Assembly (NCBI RefSeq): GCF_008360935.1 | Contig: NZ_SRXO01000010.1 | Coordinates: 62,001 to 126,000, forward strand | Direction of reading: 5' to 3' | Length of the DNA: 64,000 nt | From: Siccirubricoccus phaeus | GTDB lineage: Bacteria; Pseudomonadota; Alphaproteobacteria; Acetobacterales; Acetobacteraceae | Part shown: piece after piece, positions 8,827 through 18,856 of the stretch | How the letters are laid out: each line of letters opens with the position of its first letter | Position numbering within the stretch: the first letter of the stretch is position 1 | Translations under genes and position numbers: made by a program | The notes under the pieces: generated by a model | Told to the model about the DNA's origin: nothing | The model's database searches: none | Seen by the model: the letters and a program-made list of their open reading frames with translations, nothing else

Positions 8827-8855
8827 CTTGTTCCGGGGAAGGGGCGCCAATACAT
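8827..8855 (+). promoter_or_regulatory. Possible heat-shock (sigma-32-like) promoter before dnaK
   Basis: The 262-base grpE-dnaK gap contains CTTGTT (8827-8832) followed by CCAATACAT (8847-8855). This resembles the alphaproteobacterial sigma-32 pattern (CTTGAC, then CCCATNT), but the 14-base spacing is shorter than usual. It is weak on sequence alone; the main support is its place in front of dnaK. Confidence 0.28.
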
Positions 8856-9010
8856 CGCCAGCATCGCTGGTCGTCCGACCAGCGGCGCTCCACTGAAACC
8901 GCCCGTCAGGAAGCCGGCCATAAGGTCCGGCCCCTGGCCGGCTCAGTCAGGGGACGGGGATCGGCGCCTCTTCCGGGCCAGCCCCGCCCGCCGCGAAGGA
9001 GAAGTACGGA

Positions 9011-10969
<1,959 letters not shown>

Positions 10970-11017
10970 GCTCGCGGAACCGCCGCGCTGTGAGGAAGGG
11001 TGGCGCCCGGTGCCCGC

Positions 11018-11071
11018 CCAGAGCACGCCCCGTCCGGCTGGGGACCAGCCGGACGGGAGGTCGTGCTCTGG
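11018..11071. repeat. Long hairpin 1 between dnaK and dnaJ
   Basis: CCAGAGCACG (11018-11027) pairs with CGTGCTCTGG (11062-11071). Inside it, CCCGTCCGGCTG (11029-11040) pairs perfectly with CAGCCGGACGGG (11046-11057) around a short GGGAC loop. This gives 22 base pairs with one small asymmetric bulge. The hairpin starts 49 bases after the dnaK stop. There is no T-run, so it is not a standard terminator. Confidence 0.8.
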
Positions 11072-11082
11072 AGGACATGGTG

Positions 11083-11147
11083 CCAGAGCAGCTTTGGCCC
11101 CCGCGGTGGAACCGCATGGCGGTTCCGCCGCGGGGGCGCTGCTCTGG
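11083..11147. repeat. Long hairpin 2 between dnaK and dnaJ
   Basis: CCAGAGCAGC (11083-11092) pairs with GCTGCTCTGG (11138-11147). Inside, GCCCCCGCGG (11097-11106) pairs with CCGCGGGGGC (11128-11137), and GGAACCGC (11108-11115) with GCGGTTCC (11119-11126), around an ATG loop. The stem has 28 pairs, with a TTTG bulge and one mismatch. It has the same outer clamp (CCAGAGCA...TGCTCTGG) as hairpin 1, only 11 bases before it. It ends 66 bases before the dnaJ ATG. Confidence 0.8.
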
Positions 11148-11213
11148 GGCCGGGCGTATGCCTGTCCGGGGGGTGCGGCACGGGTTTCTCGCTGACGGGA
11201 TCACAGCCTGACC

Positions 11214-12374
11214 ATGGCCAAGCGCGATTTCTACGAGATCCTCGGCGTGCAGCGGGACGCCACCGAGGACGACCTGAAGAGGGCCTATCGCAAGCTTGCG
11301 ATGAAGTACCACCCTGACCGCAACCAGGGTGACCGGGAGGCCGAGGCCAAGTTCAAGGAGCTGAACGAGGCCTATGACGTGCTGAAGGACGCCGAGAAGC
11401 GGGCGGCCTATGACCGCTACGGCCATGCCGCCTTCGATCAGGGCGGCGGCGGGCCGGGGGCGGGCGGCTTCCAGGGCGGCAACCCCTTCGGCGCCGGCTT
11501 CGAGGACATCTTCGAGGAGATGTTCGGCCGCTTCGGCGGCGGCCAGGGGCGCGGCCGGCAGCGCCAGGCCAGCGGCCGCGGCGCCGATCTGCGCACTACC
11601 GTGGAGATCACGCTGGAGGAAGCCTTCGCCGGCACCAAGAAGACCATCAGGGTGCCGAGCAGCGTCGCCTGCGAGGCCTGCTCCGGCACCGGGGCGGAGC
11701 CCGGCAGCGGCGGCGGGGCGCAGACCTGCCCCACCTGCCAGGGCGCCGGCAAGGTGCGGGCGCAGCAGGGCTTCTTCTTGATCGAGCGGACCTGCCCGAC
11801 CTGCTCCGGCACCGGGCGGATCATCAAGAATCCCTGCAAGGTCTGTCAGGGCGCCGGCCGGGTGCAGCGCGACCGCACGCTGAACGTCTCCGTCCCGGCG
11901 GGGGTGGAGGACGGCACCCGCATCCGCCTGGCCGGCGAGGGCGAGGCCGGGCTGCGCGGCGCGCCGGCGGGCGACCTCTATGTGGATGTCGGGGTGCGGC
12001 AGCACCCGATCTTCCAGCGAGACGGCGCCAATATCTATGTCCGCGTTCCGCTGCGGATGACCCAGGCGGCGCTGGGCGGGGCGGTGGAAGTCCCGACGGT
12101 GGATGGCGGCCGGGCCAAGGTCAGCATCCCGGCCGGCACCCAGGCGGGCGACCAGTTCCGGCTGCGCGGCAAGGGCTTCTCCGTGCTGCGCAGCGCGGCG
12201 CGGGGCGACATGTTCGTGCAGGTCTCGGTGGAGACCCCGCAGAACCTGACGCCGAAGCAGCGCGAGCTGCTGGAGGCCTTCGAGCAGGAGGCGACGAAGA
12301 GCGGGAAGTCCAGCCCGGAGGCGGAGGGCTTCTTCGCCAAGGTGGCGGCGTTCTGGGACGGGCTCGGGCGCTAG
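11214..12374 (+). CDS. dnaJ: Molecular chaperone DnaJ (Hsp40)
   Basis: This 386-residue protein is a class I J-protein that delivers substrates to DnaK and stimulates its ATPase. It has a J domain (residues 1-70, with the HPD in [10 protein letters not shown]), a Gly/Phe-rich linker (about 75-125), and a zinc-binding domain with four CxxCxGxG repeats: [24 protein letters not shown] and CKVCQGAG. Two C-terminal beta domains follow. Length and motif order are as usual. No strong Shine-Dalgarno is seen before the ATG, and the long hairpins upstream may affect its expression. The TAG stop is the first three bases of a dispersed hairpin element. Confidence 0.97.
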   Translation: MAKRDFYEILGVQRDATEDDLKRAYRKLAMKYHPDRNQGDREAEAKFKELNEAYDVLKDAEKRAAYDRYGHAAFDQGGGGPGAGGFQGGNPFGAGFEDIFEEMFGRFGGGQGRGRQRQASGRGADLRTTVEITLEEAFAGTKKTIRVPSSVACEACSGTGAEPGSGGGAQTCPTCQGAGKVRAQQGFFLIERTCPTCSGTGRIIKNPCKVCQGAGRVQRDRTLNVSVPAGVEDGTRIRLAGEGEAGLRGAPAGDLYVDVGVRQHPIFQRDGANIYVRVPLRMTQAALGGAVEVPTVDGGRAKVSIPAGTQAGDQFRLRGKGFSVLRSAARGDMFVQVSVETPQNLTPKQRELLEAFEQEATKSGKSSPEAEGFFAKVAAFWDGLGR

Positions 12375-12470
12375 AGCAGATCGCCGGAGGGCGGCATCGC
12401 CCGGAGGCGTGAATCTGCTCTACAATCCATGAGCTAGGGTGGTTTCGCGCTGCACAGTCAGCGTGAAACC
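12372..12470. repeat. Family C hairpin element beginning at the dnaJ stop codon
   Basis: TAGAGCAGAT (12372-12381) and ATCTGCTCTA (12413-12422) form a perfect 10-bp stem whose first three bases are the dnaJ TAG stop. A second hairpin follows: GGTTTCGCGCTG (12441-12452) with CAGCGTGAAACC (12459-12470). An almost identical copy lies at 44642-44744, again starting on a TAG stop. The remaining bases to 12705 are GC-rich and contain AGCTCAACCGATCCCGCTC near 12495, which recurs near 52787; no gene is seen there. Confidence 0.85.
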
Positions 12471-12705
12471 GCTCTGGAGCGGGGCGGGTGAGCGCAGCTC
12501 AACCGATCCCGCTCTGGCCCGGGCGGCCGCGCGCGGCCGGTGTTCCGACCGCGAGGCGCGCCGGGCTTCCGGCGAGCATCGCGGCTGAACAGGTCACGGA
12601 TGGCAAGGCCCGTGGCCTGATCCCAAAGGCTGCAGCGCCAGGCCGGCGGCCGGCGTCGGTCCCGCTCAAGGGCAGGCCCCTTGCCTGGGCCGCCGCGCGG
12701 CGGGG

Positions 12706-13032
12706 TCAGGGCGCCGGATCCTGCCGCTGCCAGTCCAGCGCCGTCGCCGCTTCGCGGAAGGCGAAGCGCAGCAGGTGGCTGCCCACCACCTCCTGCAGCC
12801 GGGCCAGGGCCGTGGCATCCGCCGCGGAGAGGCGCAGCCGCAGCGCCTCGGCATCGGCCTCCAAGGTGCAGAGCCCGTCGGGGAATTCCAGGCTGCCGCG
12901 ATCGCCTTCCCGCACCGCCGGGATGCGGTGGCCGAAATGCGTGCAGAGCTGGCCGAGATAGCGGCCGGCCGCCGCGGTGGGGAAGCGCGCCTCCGCCACC
13001 AGCCAGGGGGCGGCCCCGGGGGCGGTGGGCAT
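12706..13032 (-). CDS. DUF2218 family protein
   Basis: This 108-residue protein matches the DUF2218 pattern: AGRYLGQLCTHFGHRIPAVR near residues 22-41, then GSLEFPDGLCTLEADAEALR, and a final helix with LARLQEVVGSHLLRFAFREA and LDWQRQ. Biochemical function is unknown; relatives are often found with siderophore-interacting or iron-linked genes (family knowledge). Its ATG overlaps the TGA of the padR-like gene by one base (TGATG), so the two are translated together and probably repressed together by the PadR protein. No signal peptide or membrane segment is present. Confidence 0.8.
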   Translation of the reverse strand: MPTAPGAAPWLVAEARFPTAAAGRYLGQLCTHFGHRIPAVREGDRGSLEFPDGLCTLEADAEALRLRLSAADATALARLQEVVGSHLLRFAFREAATALDWQRQDPAP

Positions 13033-13631
13033 CAGCTCTGCTCCACCGCGCGCGCCGCCTCGTCCAGCGCGGCGGCGATGGCATTGGCGGCCGTCTCGTC
13101 CAGCCGGCCGCGGCCGAGGCGGAGGCGGAGGGCGAGCTTCAGGTTCTCCATGGCGCGCAGGATCTGCGGCGCGGGCTCGCCGCCATGGCGGTCCGCGGCC
13201 TCCGCCATGCGGGCCAGCAGCGCTTCGACCGCCGCCTGGTTGGCGGCGAGGAAGGCGCGGCCTTCCGCCGTGATGTCCAGCAGCTTGCGGGTGCCGCCCG
13301 GCTCGGCGCTGGCGGTGACGTAGCCCAGCTCCTCCAGCAGGGTCAGGGTCGGGTAGATCACCCCGGGGCTCGGGCTGTAGGCGCCGCCGACCTTCTCCTC
13401 GATGGCCTTGATCAGCTCATAGCCATGCCGCGGCTTCTCCGCGATGAGCTGCAGCAGGACCAGGCGGAGATCGCCATGGGCGAAGAACCGGCCGAGGCCG
13501 CCGCGGCCGCCATAGCGGCGATGGCCGAAGGGGCCGTCGAGCCCTGGCTCGCCGCGGGCGAAGCGGCGGTCCTGCATGTCGGGATGACGAGGGTGGCGGT
13601 GATGGCCGCAATGTGGGTGTCGGTGGAACAT
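13032..13631 (-). CDS. PadR-family transcriptional regulator
   Basis: This 199-residue protein starts with a His/Arg/Gly-rich arm (about residues 1-50, with HRHPHCGHHRHPRHP), which may bind metal. The winged helix-turn-helix follows: LVLLQLIAEKPRHGYELIKA, then GAYSPSPGVIYPTLTLLEEL and GYVTASAEPGGTRKLLDITA, which are the PadR signature. The C-terminal helices (about residues 135-199) should form the dimer. It is the first gene of a two-gene operon with DUF2218. A perfect 16-bp palindrome lies 32 bases upstream of its ATG, which suggests autorepression. The His-rich arm raises the possibility of a metal or haem signal (inference). Confidence 0.9.
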   Translation of the reverse strand: MFHRHPHCGHHRHPRHPDMQDRRFARGEPGLDGPFGHRRYGGRGGLGRFFAHGDLRLVLLQLIAEKPRHGYELIKAIEEKVGGAYSPSPGVIYPTLTLLEELGYVTASAEPGGTRKLLDITAEGRAFLAANQAAVEALLARMAEAADRHGGEPAPQILRAMENLKLALRLRLGRGRLDETAANAIAAALDEAARAVEQS

Positions 13632-13663
13632 GATGCTCCTCCCTTCGAGTGTTTCAGACGCTA

Positions 13664-13679
13664 TTTAGATATATCTAAA
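13664..13679. promoter_or_regulatory. Perfect 16-bp palindrome, likely PadR operator
   Basis: TTTAGATATATCTAAA is an exact palindrome and a sharp AT island in GC-rich DNA, placed where the padR promoter should be (32 bases before the ATG). PadR proteins typically bind AT-rich dyads that overlap their own promoter, so this is probably the autoregulatory operator. Confidence 0.7.
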
Positions 13680-14145
13680 CTCACTCGGAAGCAAGGGGCA
13701 TTGCTGGCGGCAGGGGCGGCACGGCCTTTCCGCGGGAGGAAGGTGCTTCAGGGGCGCCTTCGGCACCGTCGCAGGCGACCTTGTGCGGGACCATGGGAGC
13801 CGTTGCCGCATCGAGGGATGCCGCGCAGCGGCACCCGGCGTCGTGTCGGAAGCGTGCTACTCGCACGACGCGCGGCTGCGTCCCGGGCGCGGCAACGGCT
13901 TCAGGACTGGGGCTTGAGGTGCGCGCATGCGAAAGCGCGCCTCGGCGAAAGCAGGTCGCGGTGGGCATCCGTGGGACAGGCTGCGCGGGCCAGCCCTCAG
14001 GACCGGGGCAGGGCAGCCCGGCCATCCGGCCATCGCGCACCCGGCCGCGCGGCCGGGGACGCGGCAGCGCGCGCCATGGCAGGCTTGCCAAGCGGTGCCG
14101 GACCACCCCATCTGCCAGGCTCGACCAGCCGGAGACGCTCCAGGA
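13680..14145. other. Gene-free stretch between padR and the Bug protein
   Basis: About 466 bases of GC-rich DNA with several small inverted repeats, for example GCGCGCATGCGAAAGCGCGC near 13920. It must hold the promoter of the Bug protein gene. I see no gene or RNA. Confidence 0.4.
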
Positions 14146-15117
14146 ATGATCCATCTCACCCGCCGCAGCGCCCTCGCCTTCGGCGCCGCCGCCCTCGCCG
14201 CCCCCGCCCTGGCGCAGCCCCGCTTCCCGGACCGGCCGATCCGCCTGGTCATCCCCTGGCCCGCCGGCAGCTCCTCGGACGCCCAGCTCCGCTCCATCTG
14301 CGACCTCGCCAGCCGCGCCCTCGGCCAGCCGGTGGTGGCGGAGAACCGTGCCGGCGCGGGCGGCACGCTGGGCCCGATGACCGTCGCCCAGCAGGCCCGC
14401 CCGGATGGCTACAGCCTGACGCAGATGCATCTTTCCGTGCTGCGCCGGCCCTGGATGATGCGCACGCCGCAATGGGACCCGATCGCCGATTTCACCCACA
14501 TCATCGGCCTGACCGGCTGGCTGTTCGGCACCGCGGTGAAGGCGGACAGCCCCTTCAAATCCTGGGCGGAGATGGTGGACTACGCCCGCCGCAACCCGGG
14601 CAAGCTGACCTACAGCACCAGCGGCATCGGCACCACCAACCACCTGGCCATGGAGACGCTGCAGGAACAGGCGGGGTTCGAGGTGACGCACATCCCCTTC
14701 CGCGGCGCCAGCGAGGGGGTGACGGCGGTGCTGGCCGGCCAGGTGGACATGATCTGCGACAGCAGCGTCTGGGCCCCCTTCTGCGAGTCCGGCCAGATGC
14801 GCGCGCTGTCCGTCTGGACCGCGGAGCGCGTCGCCCGCTTCCCCAACGTGCCGACGCTGAAGGAGCTGGGGCACGACATGGAGGTGACCAGCCCCTATGG
14901 AGTCAGCGGCCCGAAGGGCATGGATCCCGGCATCGTCCGCGTGCTGCATGACGTGATGAAGGACGCGCTGTTCCACGCGGAGAACGCCAGGGTCCGCGCC
15001 CAATTCGACATGCCGCTGGTCTATTACAACACGGAGGATTACCGCCGCTTCCTGACGGAGCGGGTGGAGTATGAGAAGGCGATGGTGCACCGGCTGAATC
15101 TCACCCTGGAGGGCTGA
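14146..15117 (+). CDS. Tripartite tricarboxylate transporter substrate-binding protein (Bug/TctC family)
   Basis: This 323-residue periplasmic binding protein has a Tat-like signal (RRSALAFGAAALAAPALAQP, residues 6-25). Family motifs follow: FPDRPIRLVIPWPAGSSSDA, ENRAGAGGTLGP, the KLTYSTSGIGTTNHLAMETL segment, IPFRGASEGVTAVLAGQVDM and a C-terminal helical part. Bug proteins catch small carboxylates or related solutes. Many are orphans with no adjacent TctA/TctB membrane genes, as here. The second binding loop (QVDMICDSSVWAPFCESGQM) and the WDPIADFTHI region give no clear substrate. GGAG lies 11 bases upstream of the ATG. The gene appears monocistronic. Confidence 0.9.
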   Translation: MIHLTRRSALAFGAAALAAPALAQPRFPDRPIRLVIPWPAGSSSDAQLRSICDLASRALGQPVVAENRAGAGGTLGPMTVAQQARPDGYSLTQMHLSVLRRPWMMRTPQWDPIADFTHIIGLTGWLFGTAVKADSPFKSWAEMVDYARRNPGKLTYSTSGIGTTNHLAMETLQEQAGFEVTHIPFRGASEGVTAVLAGQVDMICDSSVWAPFCESGQMRALSVWTAERVARFPNVPTLKELGHDMEVTSPYGVSGPKGMDPGIVRVLHDVMKDALFHAENARVRAQFDMPLVYYNTEDYRRFLTERVEYEKAMVHRLNLTLEG

Positions 15118-15267
15118 GGCCACCGCCTGGCGCCGGGTGCGGCGAGGGGGTTGCCGGCCGCCGGGAGGCGATGCGGCTGGGGCGCGGGGGGCGGCCCTGT
15201 CTGGTTGCCCCCGGCCCTGGCCATCAGCGCCGCGCCCCGGCGGCACCCCGTCCCCGCGCCGCCCCTA

Positions 15268-15666
15268 CTACTGCCGCACCGTCCCGGTGCGCGCATCCAC
15301 CGCCAGCTCCACCGCCGCGCCCTCCCGCTTCGCGCGCAGGCGGATCATATCGCCCTCGCGGCCCAGCGGCTGCACCTCCGTATAGCCGCGGTCGCGCAGC
15401 ATGGCCGCGGCCTCCCGCTCGGTCAGGGGCGGGGTCTCGCGCGGCAGGCCGGTCAGCGCGTCCAGCCGCAGGTTCTGCACCGGCTGGCCGTAGCGCCTGG
15501 CCCGGCGCACCACGTAATCGCCGCCCTCCCGTTCCAGCCCCTCCACATCGGTGAAGCCGCGCGCCTGCAGGATGATGCGGACCTGGTCGGCATTCAGCCA
15601 GGCGGGTTCCTGGCCCAGGGCGGGGGCGGCGAGGAGGAGGGCGAGAACGAGGAGGAGGCTGCGCAT
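15268..15666 (-). CDS. Small secreted protein with two PepSY-like repeats
   Basis: This 132-residue protein has a signal peptide (residues 1-18, MRSLLLVLALLLAAPALG, then QEP). The mature part consists of two similar units of about 50 residues: VRIILQARGFTDVEGLEREG with RLDALTGLPR, and AMLRDRGYTEVQPLGREGDM with AVDARTGTVRQ. Each follows the PepSY-like pattern of a helix, G(F/Y)T-x-V, a basic strand and a D-x-x-TG turn. Periplasmic PepSY-like proteins often inhibit or bind peptidases or metals, but no role can be assigned here. The gene is divergent from the uracil-DNA glycosylase gene, with about 33 bases between starts if the longest glycosylase start is used. Confidence 0.75.
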   Translation of the reverse strand: MRSLLLVLALLLAAPALGQEPAWLNADQVRIILQARGFTDVEGLEREGGDYVVRRARRYGQPVQNLRLDALTGLPRETPPLTEREAAAMLRDRGYTEVQPLGREGDMIRLRAKREGAAVELAVDARTGTVRQ

Positions 15667-15699
15667 GCCCGGTTAATCCGCCGGCCCGGGAAAGGTTGC

Positions 15700-16434
15700 A
15701 TGGAACGACCGGACCCAGCGGCCAGCGGCAGCCCGCTGCCGCAAGGCCGCATGCCGGGCCGCCGGCGCCGCATGCATCTGCCGCCCCTGCCGGACGTTGC
15801 CGCGGACATGCCCGCCGATCTCTTCGCCGCCGCCGAGGACCCCGCCACCGGACTCCGCGCCCTGCGGGAGGAGCTGGCCAGGCGCAACGACCTGCCCCCT
15901 TGGGCGGCGCAGGCGACCCAGATGGTGTTCGGCGAGGGCCCGCCCGGCGCGCCGCTCTTCTTCCTCGGCGAGCAGCCGGGGGATGAGGAGGATCTGGCCG
16001 GCCGCCCCTTCGTCGGCCCGGCCGGGCGCCTCTTCGACCGGGCGCTGCTGGAGGCAGGGATCGAGCGGCCGCAGACCTATGTGACCAATGCGGTAAAGCA
16101 CTTCAAATTCAAGCCCACCGGCCGGCGGCGCCTGCATCAGAGCCCGGATGCCGGCGACATCACCTATTACCGCCCCTTCCTGAAGCGGGAGATCAGGCTG
16201 GTCGGGCCGCGCCTGGTGGTGACGCTCGGCGCCACCGCGCTGCGGGCGATGACCGGCAAGCCGATGCCGATCGGCAAGACGCGCGGCGCGGTGCTGACGG
16301 CGCCGGATGGCATCCGCCTCCTTCCCACCGTGCATCCCAGCTACCTGCTGCGCCTGCCGGATGCCGAGAGCAAGGCGCGGGAATATGCCCGCTTCGTTGC
16401 GGATCTGCAGGCGGCGAAGCGGGAGGCGGCGTGA
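15700..16434 (+). CDS. udgX: UdgX-type uracil-DNA glycosylase
   Basis: This is a family 4-like uracil-DNA glycosylase (244 residues from this start). Residues about 80-130 show FFLGEQPGDEEDLAGRPFVG and PAGRLFDRALLEAG. YVTNAVKHFKFKPTGRRRLH contains the Arg-rich loop and histidine that define UdgX, whose histidine attaches covalently to the DNA after uracil removal in the mycobacterial enzyme. The late motif LPTVHPSYLLR is also present. The four iron-sulfur cysteines of family 4 enzymes are not obvious in this copy. Start sites at 15700, 15751 and 15772 are all possible; the last best fits family length and leaves room for divergent promoters. It is convergent with nth, so two base-repair genes face each other. 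Confidence 0.85.
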   Translation: MERPDPAASGSPLPQGRMPGRRRRMHLPPLPDVAADMPADLFAAAEDPATGLRALREELARRNDLPPWAAQATQMVFGEGPPGAPLFFLGEQPGDEEDLAGRPFVGPAGRLFDRALLEAGIERPQTYVTNAVKHFKFKPTGRRRLHQSPDAGDITYYRPFLKREIRLVGPRLVVTLGATALRAMTGKPMPIGKTRGAVLTAPDGIRLLPTVHPSYLLRLPDAESKAREYARFVADLQAAKREAA

Positions 16435-16474
16435 CGCGCCGCACCGCCTTGCCGCCGCCAGGTCGGGGCGGGCC

Positions 16475-17194
16475 CTACCGCGCCGGCGGCGCCAGCACCT
16501 TGTCCCGGTAATTGCAATGCGCCGCGGCGACGCAGCGCCAGCATTCCGGCGCCCTGGCCTTGCAGACATAGCGGCCGTGCAGGATCAGCCAGTGATGCGC
16601 GTCCCGCAGCAGCTCCGGCGGGCAGCGCTGGATCAGGCCGTCCTCCACCTCGCGGGGCGTCCTGCCCGGCGCCAGGCCGGTGCGGTTGCCGAGGCGGAAG
16701 ATATGCGTGTCCACCGCCATGGTGTTCTCGCCGAAGGCGACGTTCAGCACCACATTGGCGGTCTTCCGCCCCACCCCCGGCAGGGCTTCCAGCGCCGCCC
16801 GGTCGCGCGGCACCTCGCCGCCATGCTTCTCGACGAGCTGGGCCGCCAGGGCGGCGACGTTCTTCGCCTTGCCCTGCCAGAGGCCGATGCGGCGGATATA
16901 GGGGGCGATCCCCTCCGCCTCCAGCGCCGCCATGGCCGCCGGGGTGGGGGCGGCGGCGAAGAGGGCAGGGGTGCATTTGTTCACCGCCGCATCGGTCGTC
17001 TGGGCGGAAAGCACCACGGCGACCAGCAGGGTGAAGGGCGTCTCGTACACCAGCTCCGTCTCCGGCGCCGGGTTGGCGACGGCGAGCGCGCGGATGAAGG
17101 CGGCGGCCTGCTCCGCCGACATGCGCCGGGCACGGCGGGGGGCATCGGCCGTGCCGTGCAGCGGCGTGGCGGGCTTGGCAGGGGCGCGGGGCAT
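16475..17194 (-). CDS. nth: Endonuclease III (DNA glycosylase/AP lyase)
   Basis: This 239-residue enzyme removes oxidised pyrimidines and cuts abasic sites. It shows ETPFTLLVAVVLSAQTTDAA, the helix-hairpin-helix LEALPGVGRKTANVVLNVAF (with the catalytic lysine) and MAVDTHIFRLGNRTGLA (with the catalytic aspartate). The C-terminal iron-sulfur loop has the exact C-x6-C-x2-C-x5-C spacing (CKARAPECWRCVAAAHC). The start MPRAPAKPATPLHG gives an N-terminal extension of about 25 residues before SAEQAAAFIRAL; a later start is also possible. It is divergent from the DUF2244 gene. Confidence 0.95.
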   Translation of the reverse strand: MPRAPAKPATPLHGTADAPRRARRMSAEQAAAFIRALAVANPAPETELVYETPFTLLVAVVLSAQTTDAAVNKCTPALFAAAPTPAAMAALEAEGIAPYIRRIGLWQGKAKNVAALAAQLVEKHGGEVPRDRAALEALPGVGRKTANVVLNVAFGENTMAVDTHIFRLGNRTGLAPGRTPREVEDGLIQRCPPELLRDAHHWLILHGRYVCKARAPECWRCVAAAHCNYRDKVLAPPAR

Positions 17195-17241
17195 GCGGGC
17201 GCTCGGGCAAGGGGGGTAGCGGGGAACCCCGCCTATCCCAG

Positions 17242-17760
17242 ATGATGGCGCCCATGTCATCCCGTACCGATCCCGTCCTGTTCGAGGCGATCTGCACCCC
17301 CGCGCGCAGCCTGGGGCGGCGGGGGATGCTGGCGGTATGCCTGGCGCTCGGCGCGGCCTCGGCGCTGACCAGCGGCTTGTTCCTCTGGCTTGGGGCCTGG
17401 CCGATCCTCGGCTTTTCCGGCGGGGAGGCGATGCTGGTGCTGGGGCTGCTGGCGCTGCACCGGCGCTGGTCGGCCCGGGCGATGGAGGTGCTGGTGCTGA
17501 CCGAGGGCGCCCTGACTATCAGCCGCACCGATGCCAGCGGGCGGCGGGAGGAGCTGGTGCTGGACCCCTACTGGACCCGGCTGCGGCTGGAGGAGCGGCC
17601 GGGCCGGGTCAGCCTGCTGGTGCTGCGGCGGCGGGGCCAGGCGATCGAGATCGGGCGGCTTCTGGGGGAGGCGCAGAAGCGCGACCTGGCGGAGGCGCTG
17701 GAGGGCGCGCTGCGCCGCTGGCGCGAGCCGGTATTCGACAATCCGCAATTGCGGGGCTGA
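17242..17760 (+). CDS. DUF2244 membrane protein
   Basis: This 172-residue protein has two transmembrane helices in the first half (about residues 29-50 and 52-72, MLAVCLALGAASALTSGLFL and GGEAMLVLGLLAL). A soluble beta-rich half of about 90 residues follows and ends PVFDNPQLRG, typical of DUF2244 proteins in alphaproteobacteria. The function of the family is unknown; members often lie near nth or cytochrome oxidase genes. Several in-frame ATGs (17242, 17245, 17254) are close together and I cannot choose between them. Confidence 0.8.
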   Translation: MMAPMSSRTDPVLFEAICTPARSLGRRGMLAVCLALGAASALTSGLFLWLGAWPILGFSGGEAMLVLGLLALHRRWSARAMEVLVLTEGALTISRTDASGRREELVLDPYWTRLRLEERPGRVSLLVLRRRGQAIEIGRLLGEAQKRDLAEALEGALRRWREPVFDNPQLRG

Positions 17761-18264
17761 GGCGCCGGGCGGCTGGCACGGCCCGGAGGGACTTCGGCCC
17801 CGGGGGGCGGGCACTGGCGCCCGGCCCGCGGGGCCCCGGCGGCGAACCCCGGCGGCTGGGACGGACCAAGGGCGGCCAGCGAGAGCCCGAGGCGGCCGGA
17901 CCCCGCCCGTGCCGCCCGGCGCGGCTCCAGCGGCCTGACTGGTAGGGCGGCCCGGCGCGGCTACCAGCGGCTGGCCGGGGCCGACGGGACGGCATGAGCG
18001 GCTGGGGCCGGGGCATGGCGGCCACGCCATTGCAGGCGGCTTGGCTGGACCCGTGACGGCGCAGCACGAGCGGGTGCGGCCGGGTCGCGCGGCGCGAAGG
18101 ATGACGGCCGATTCAACCCAGGGTAGCTGGCCAGGCCCGTACAGGCCGGCCGAAACCCCCCGGGGCGCGACCGGAGCGCCCGGTGCCGGCCGCGGCTTTG
18201 CCATGGCCGGCTGCGCGCGACGCCGGTCGTCTCCCCGCAGCCCTCGTGGCGCCGCGGCGGGGAA
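17761..18264. other. Gene-free GC-rich stretch after DUF2244
   Basis: About 504 bases of very GC-rich sequence between two convergent genes, with purine/pyrimidine-rich runs and many weak palindromes. In many relatives metK follows the XRE regulator at this place; no metK sequence is visible. I see no gene, RNA or clear repeat. Confidence 0.4.
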
Positions 18265-18729
18265 CTAGTCCGTGGGCGTCAGGCTCTTGATGAGCTCGAA
18301 GACCCGCTTGCGGACGGAGCTGTCGGTGATGCGGTAATAGGCCCGCACCAGCTCCAGCGTTTCCCGCCGGTGCAGGGTGTCGTCCTCGAAGCCTTCCTGC
18401 TGCTCGGCGAAGCCGATGGCGCGGCGCATGGTGTTCATGCCGCCGCCGAGCGCATCCGGCATGTCGTCGAAGAAGAAGCCGATCGGCACGTCCAGCACCC
18501 GGGCCAGGTCGAACAGCCGGCTGGCGCCGATGCGGTTCACCCCCCGTTCGTATTTCTGCACCTGCTGGAAGGTCAGGCCGAGGGCCTCGCCGAGCTTCTC
18601 CTGGCTCATGCCGAGCAGGGTGCGGCGAAGCCGGACGCGGCCGCCGACATGCACATCGATGGGGCTAGGGCGATGCTCGCGTTCGACGCGGTCCACGCCT
18701 TCCTCAGTTGCCATCGCCGTCGATCCCAT
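18265..18729 (-). CDS. XRE-family transcriptional regulator
   Basis: This 154-residue protein has a helix-turn-helix at about residues 27-80: GGRVRLRRTLLGMSQEKLGE, then ALGLTFQQVQKYERGVNRIG and SRLFDLARVLDVPIGFFFDD. A C-terminal helical part of about 70 residues ends in VRAYYRITDSSVRKRVFELI. This architecture is widely conserved in alphaproteobacteria, often directly downstream of lnt, as here. Starts at 18729 and 18714 are both possible. A perfect 14-bp palindrome 128 bases upstream may be its own operator. Its regulon is unknown. Confidence 0.88.
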   Translation of the reverse strand: MGSTAMATEEGVDRVEREHRPSPIDVHVGGRVRLRRTLLGMSQEKLGEALGLTFQQVQKYERGVNRIGASRLFDLARVLDVPIGFFFDDMPDALGGGMNTMRRAIGFAEQQEGFEDDTLHRRETLELVRAYYRITDSSVRKRVFELIKSLTPTD

Positions 18730-18856
18730 AGCGCGCCAACCCCTCGAGGGCTGAAAGTCCCGGTTAAAAGGCGGACGTCGGCGAGCGCTTGGGGAGACCG
18801 GCGGCCCGTCGGCGATGGACTCCTTTTACGGGAGCATTAGGAAAGCGTCAATACTT

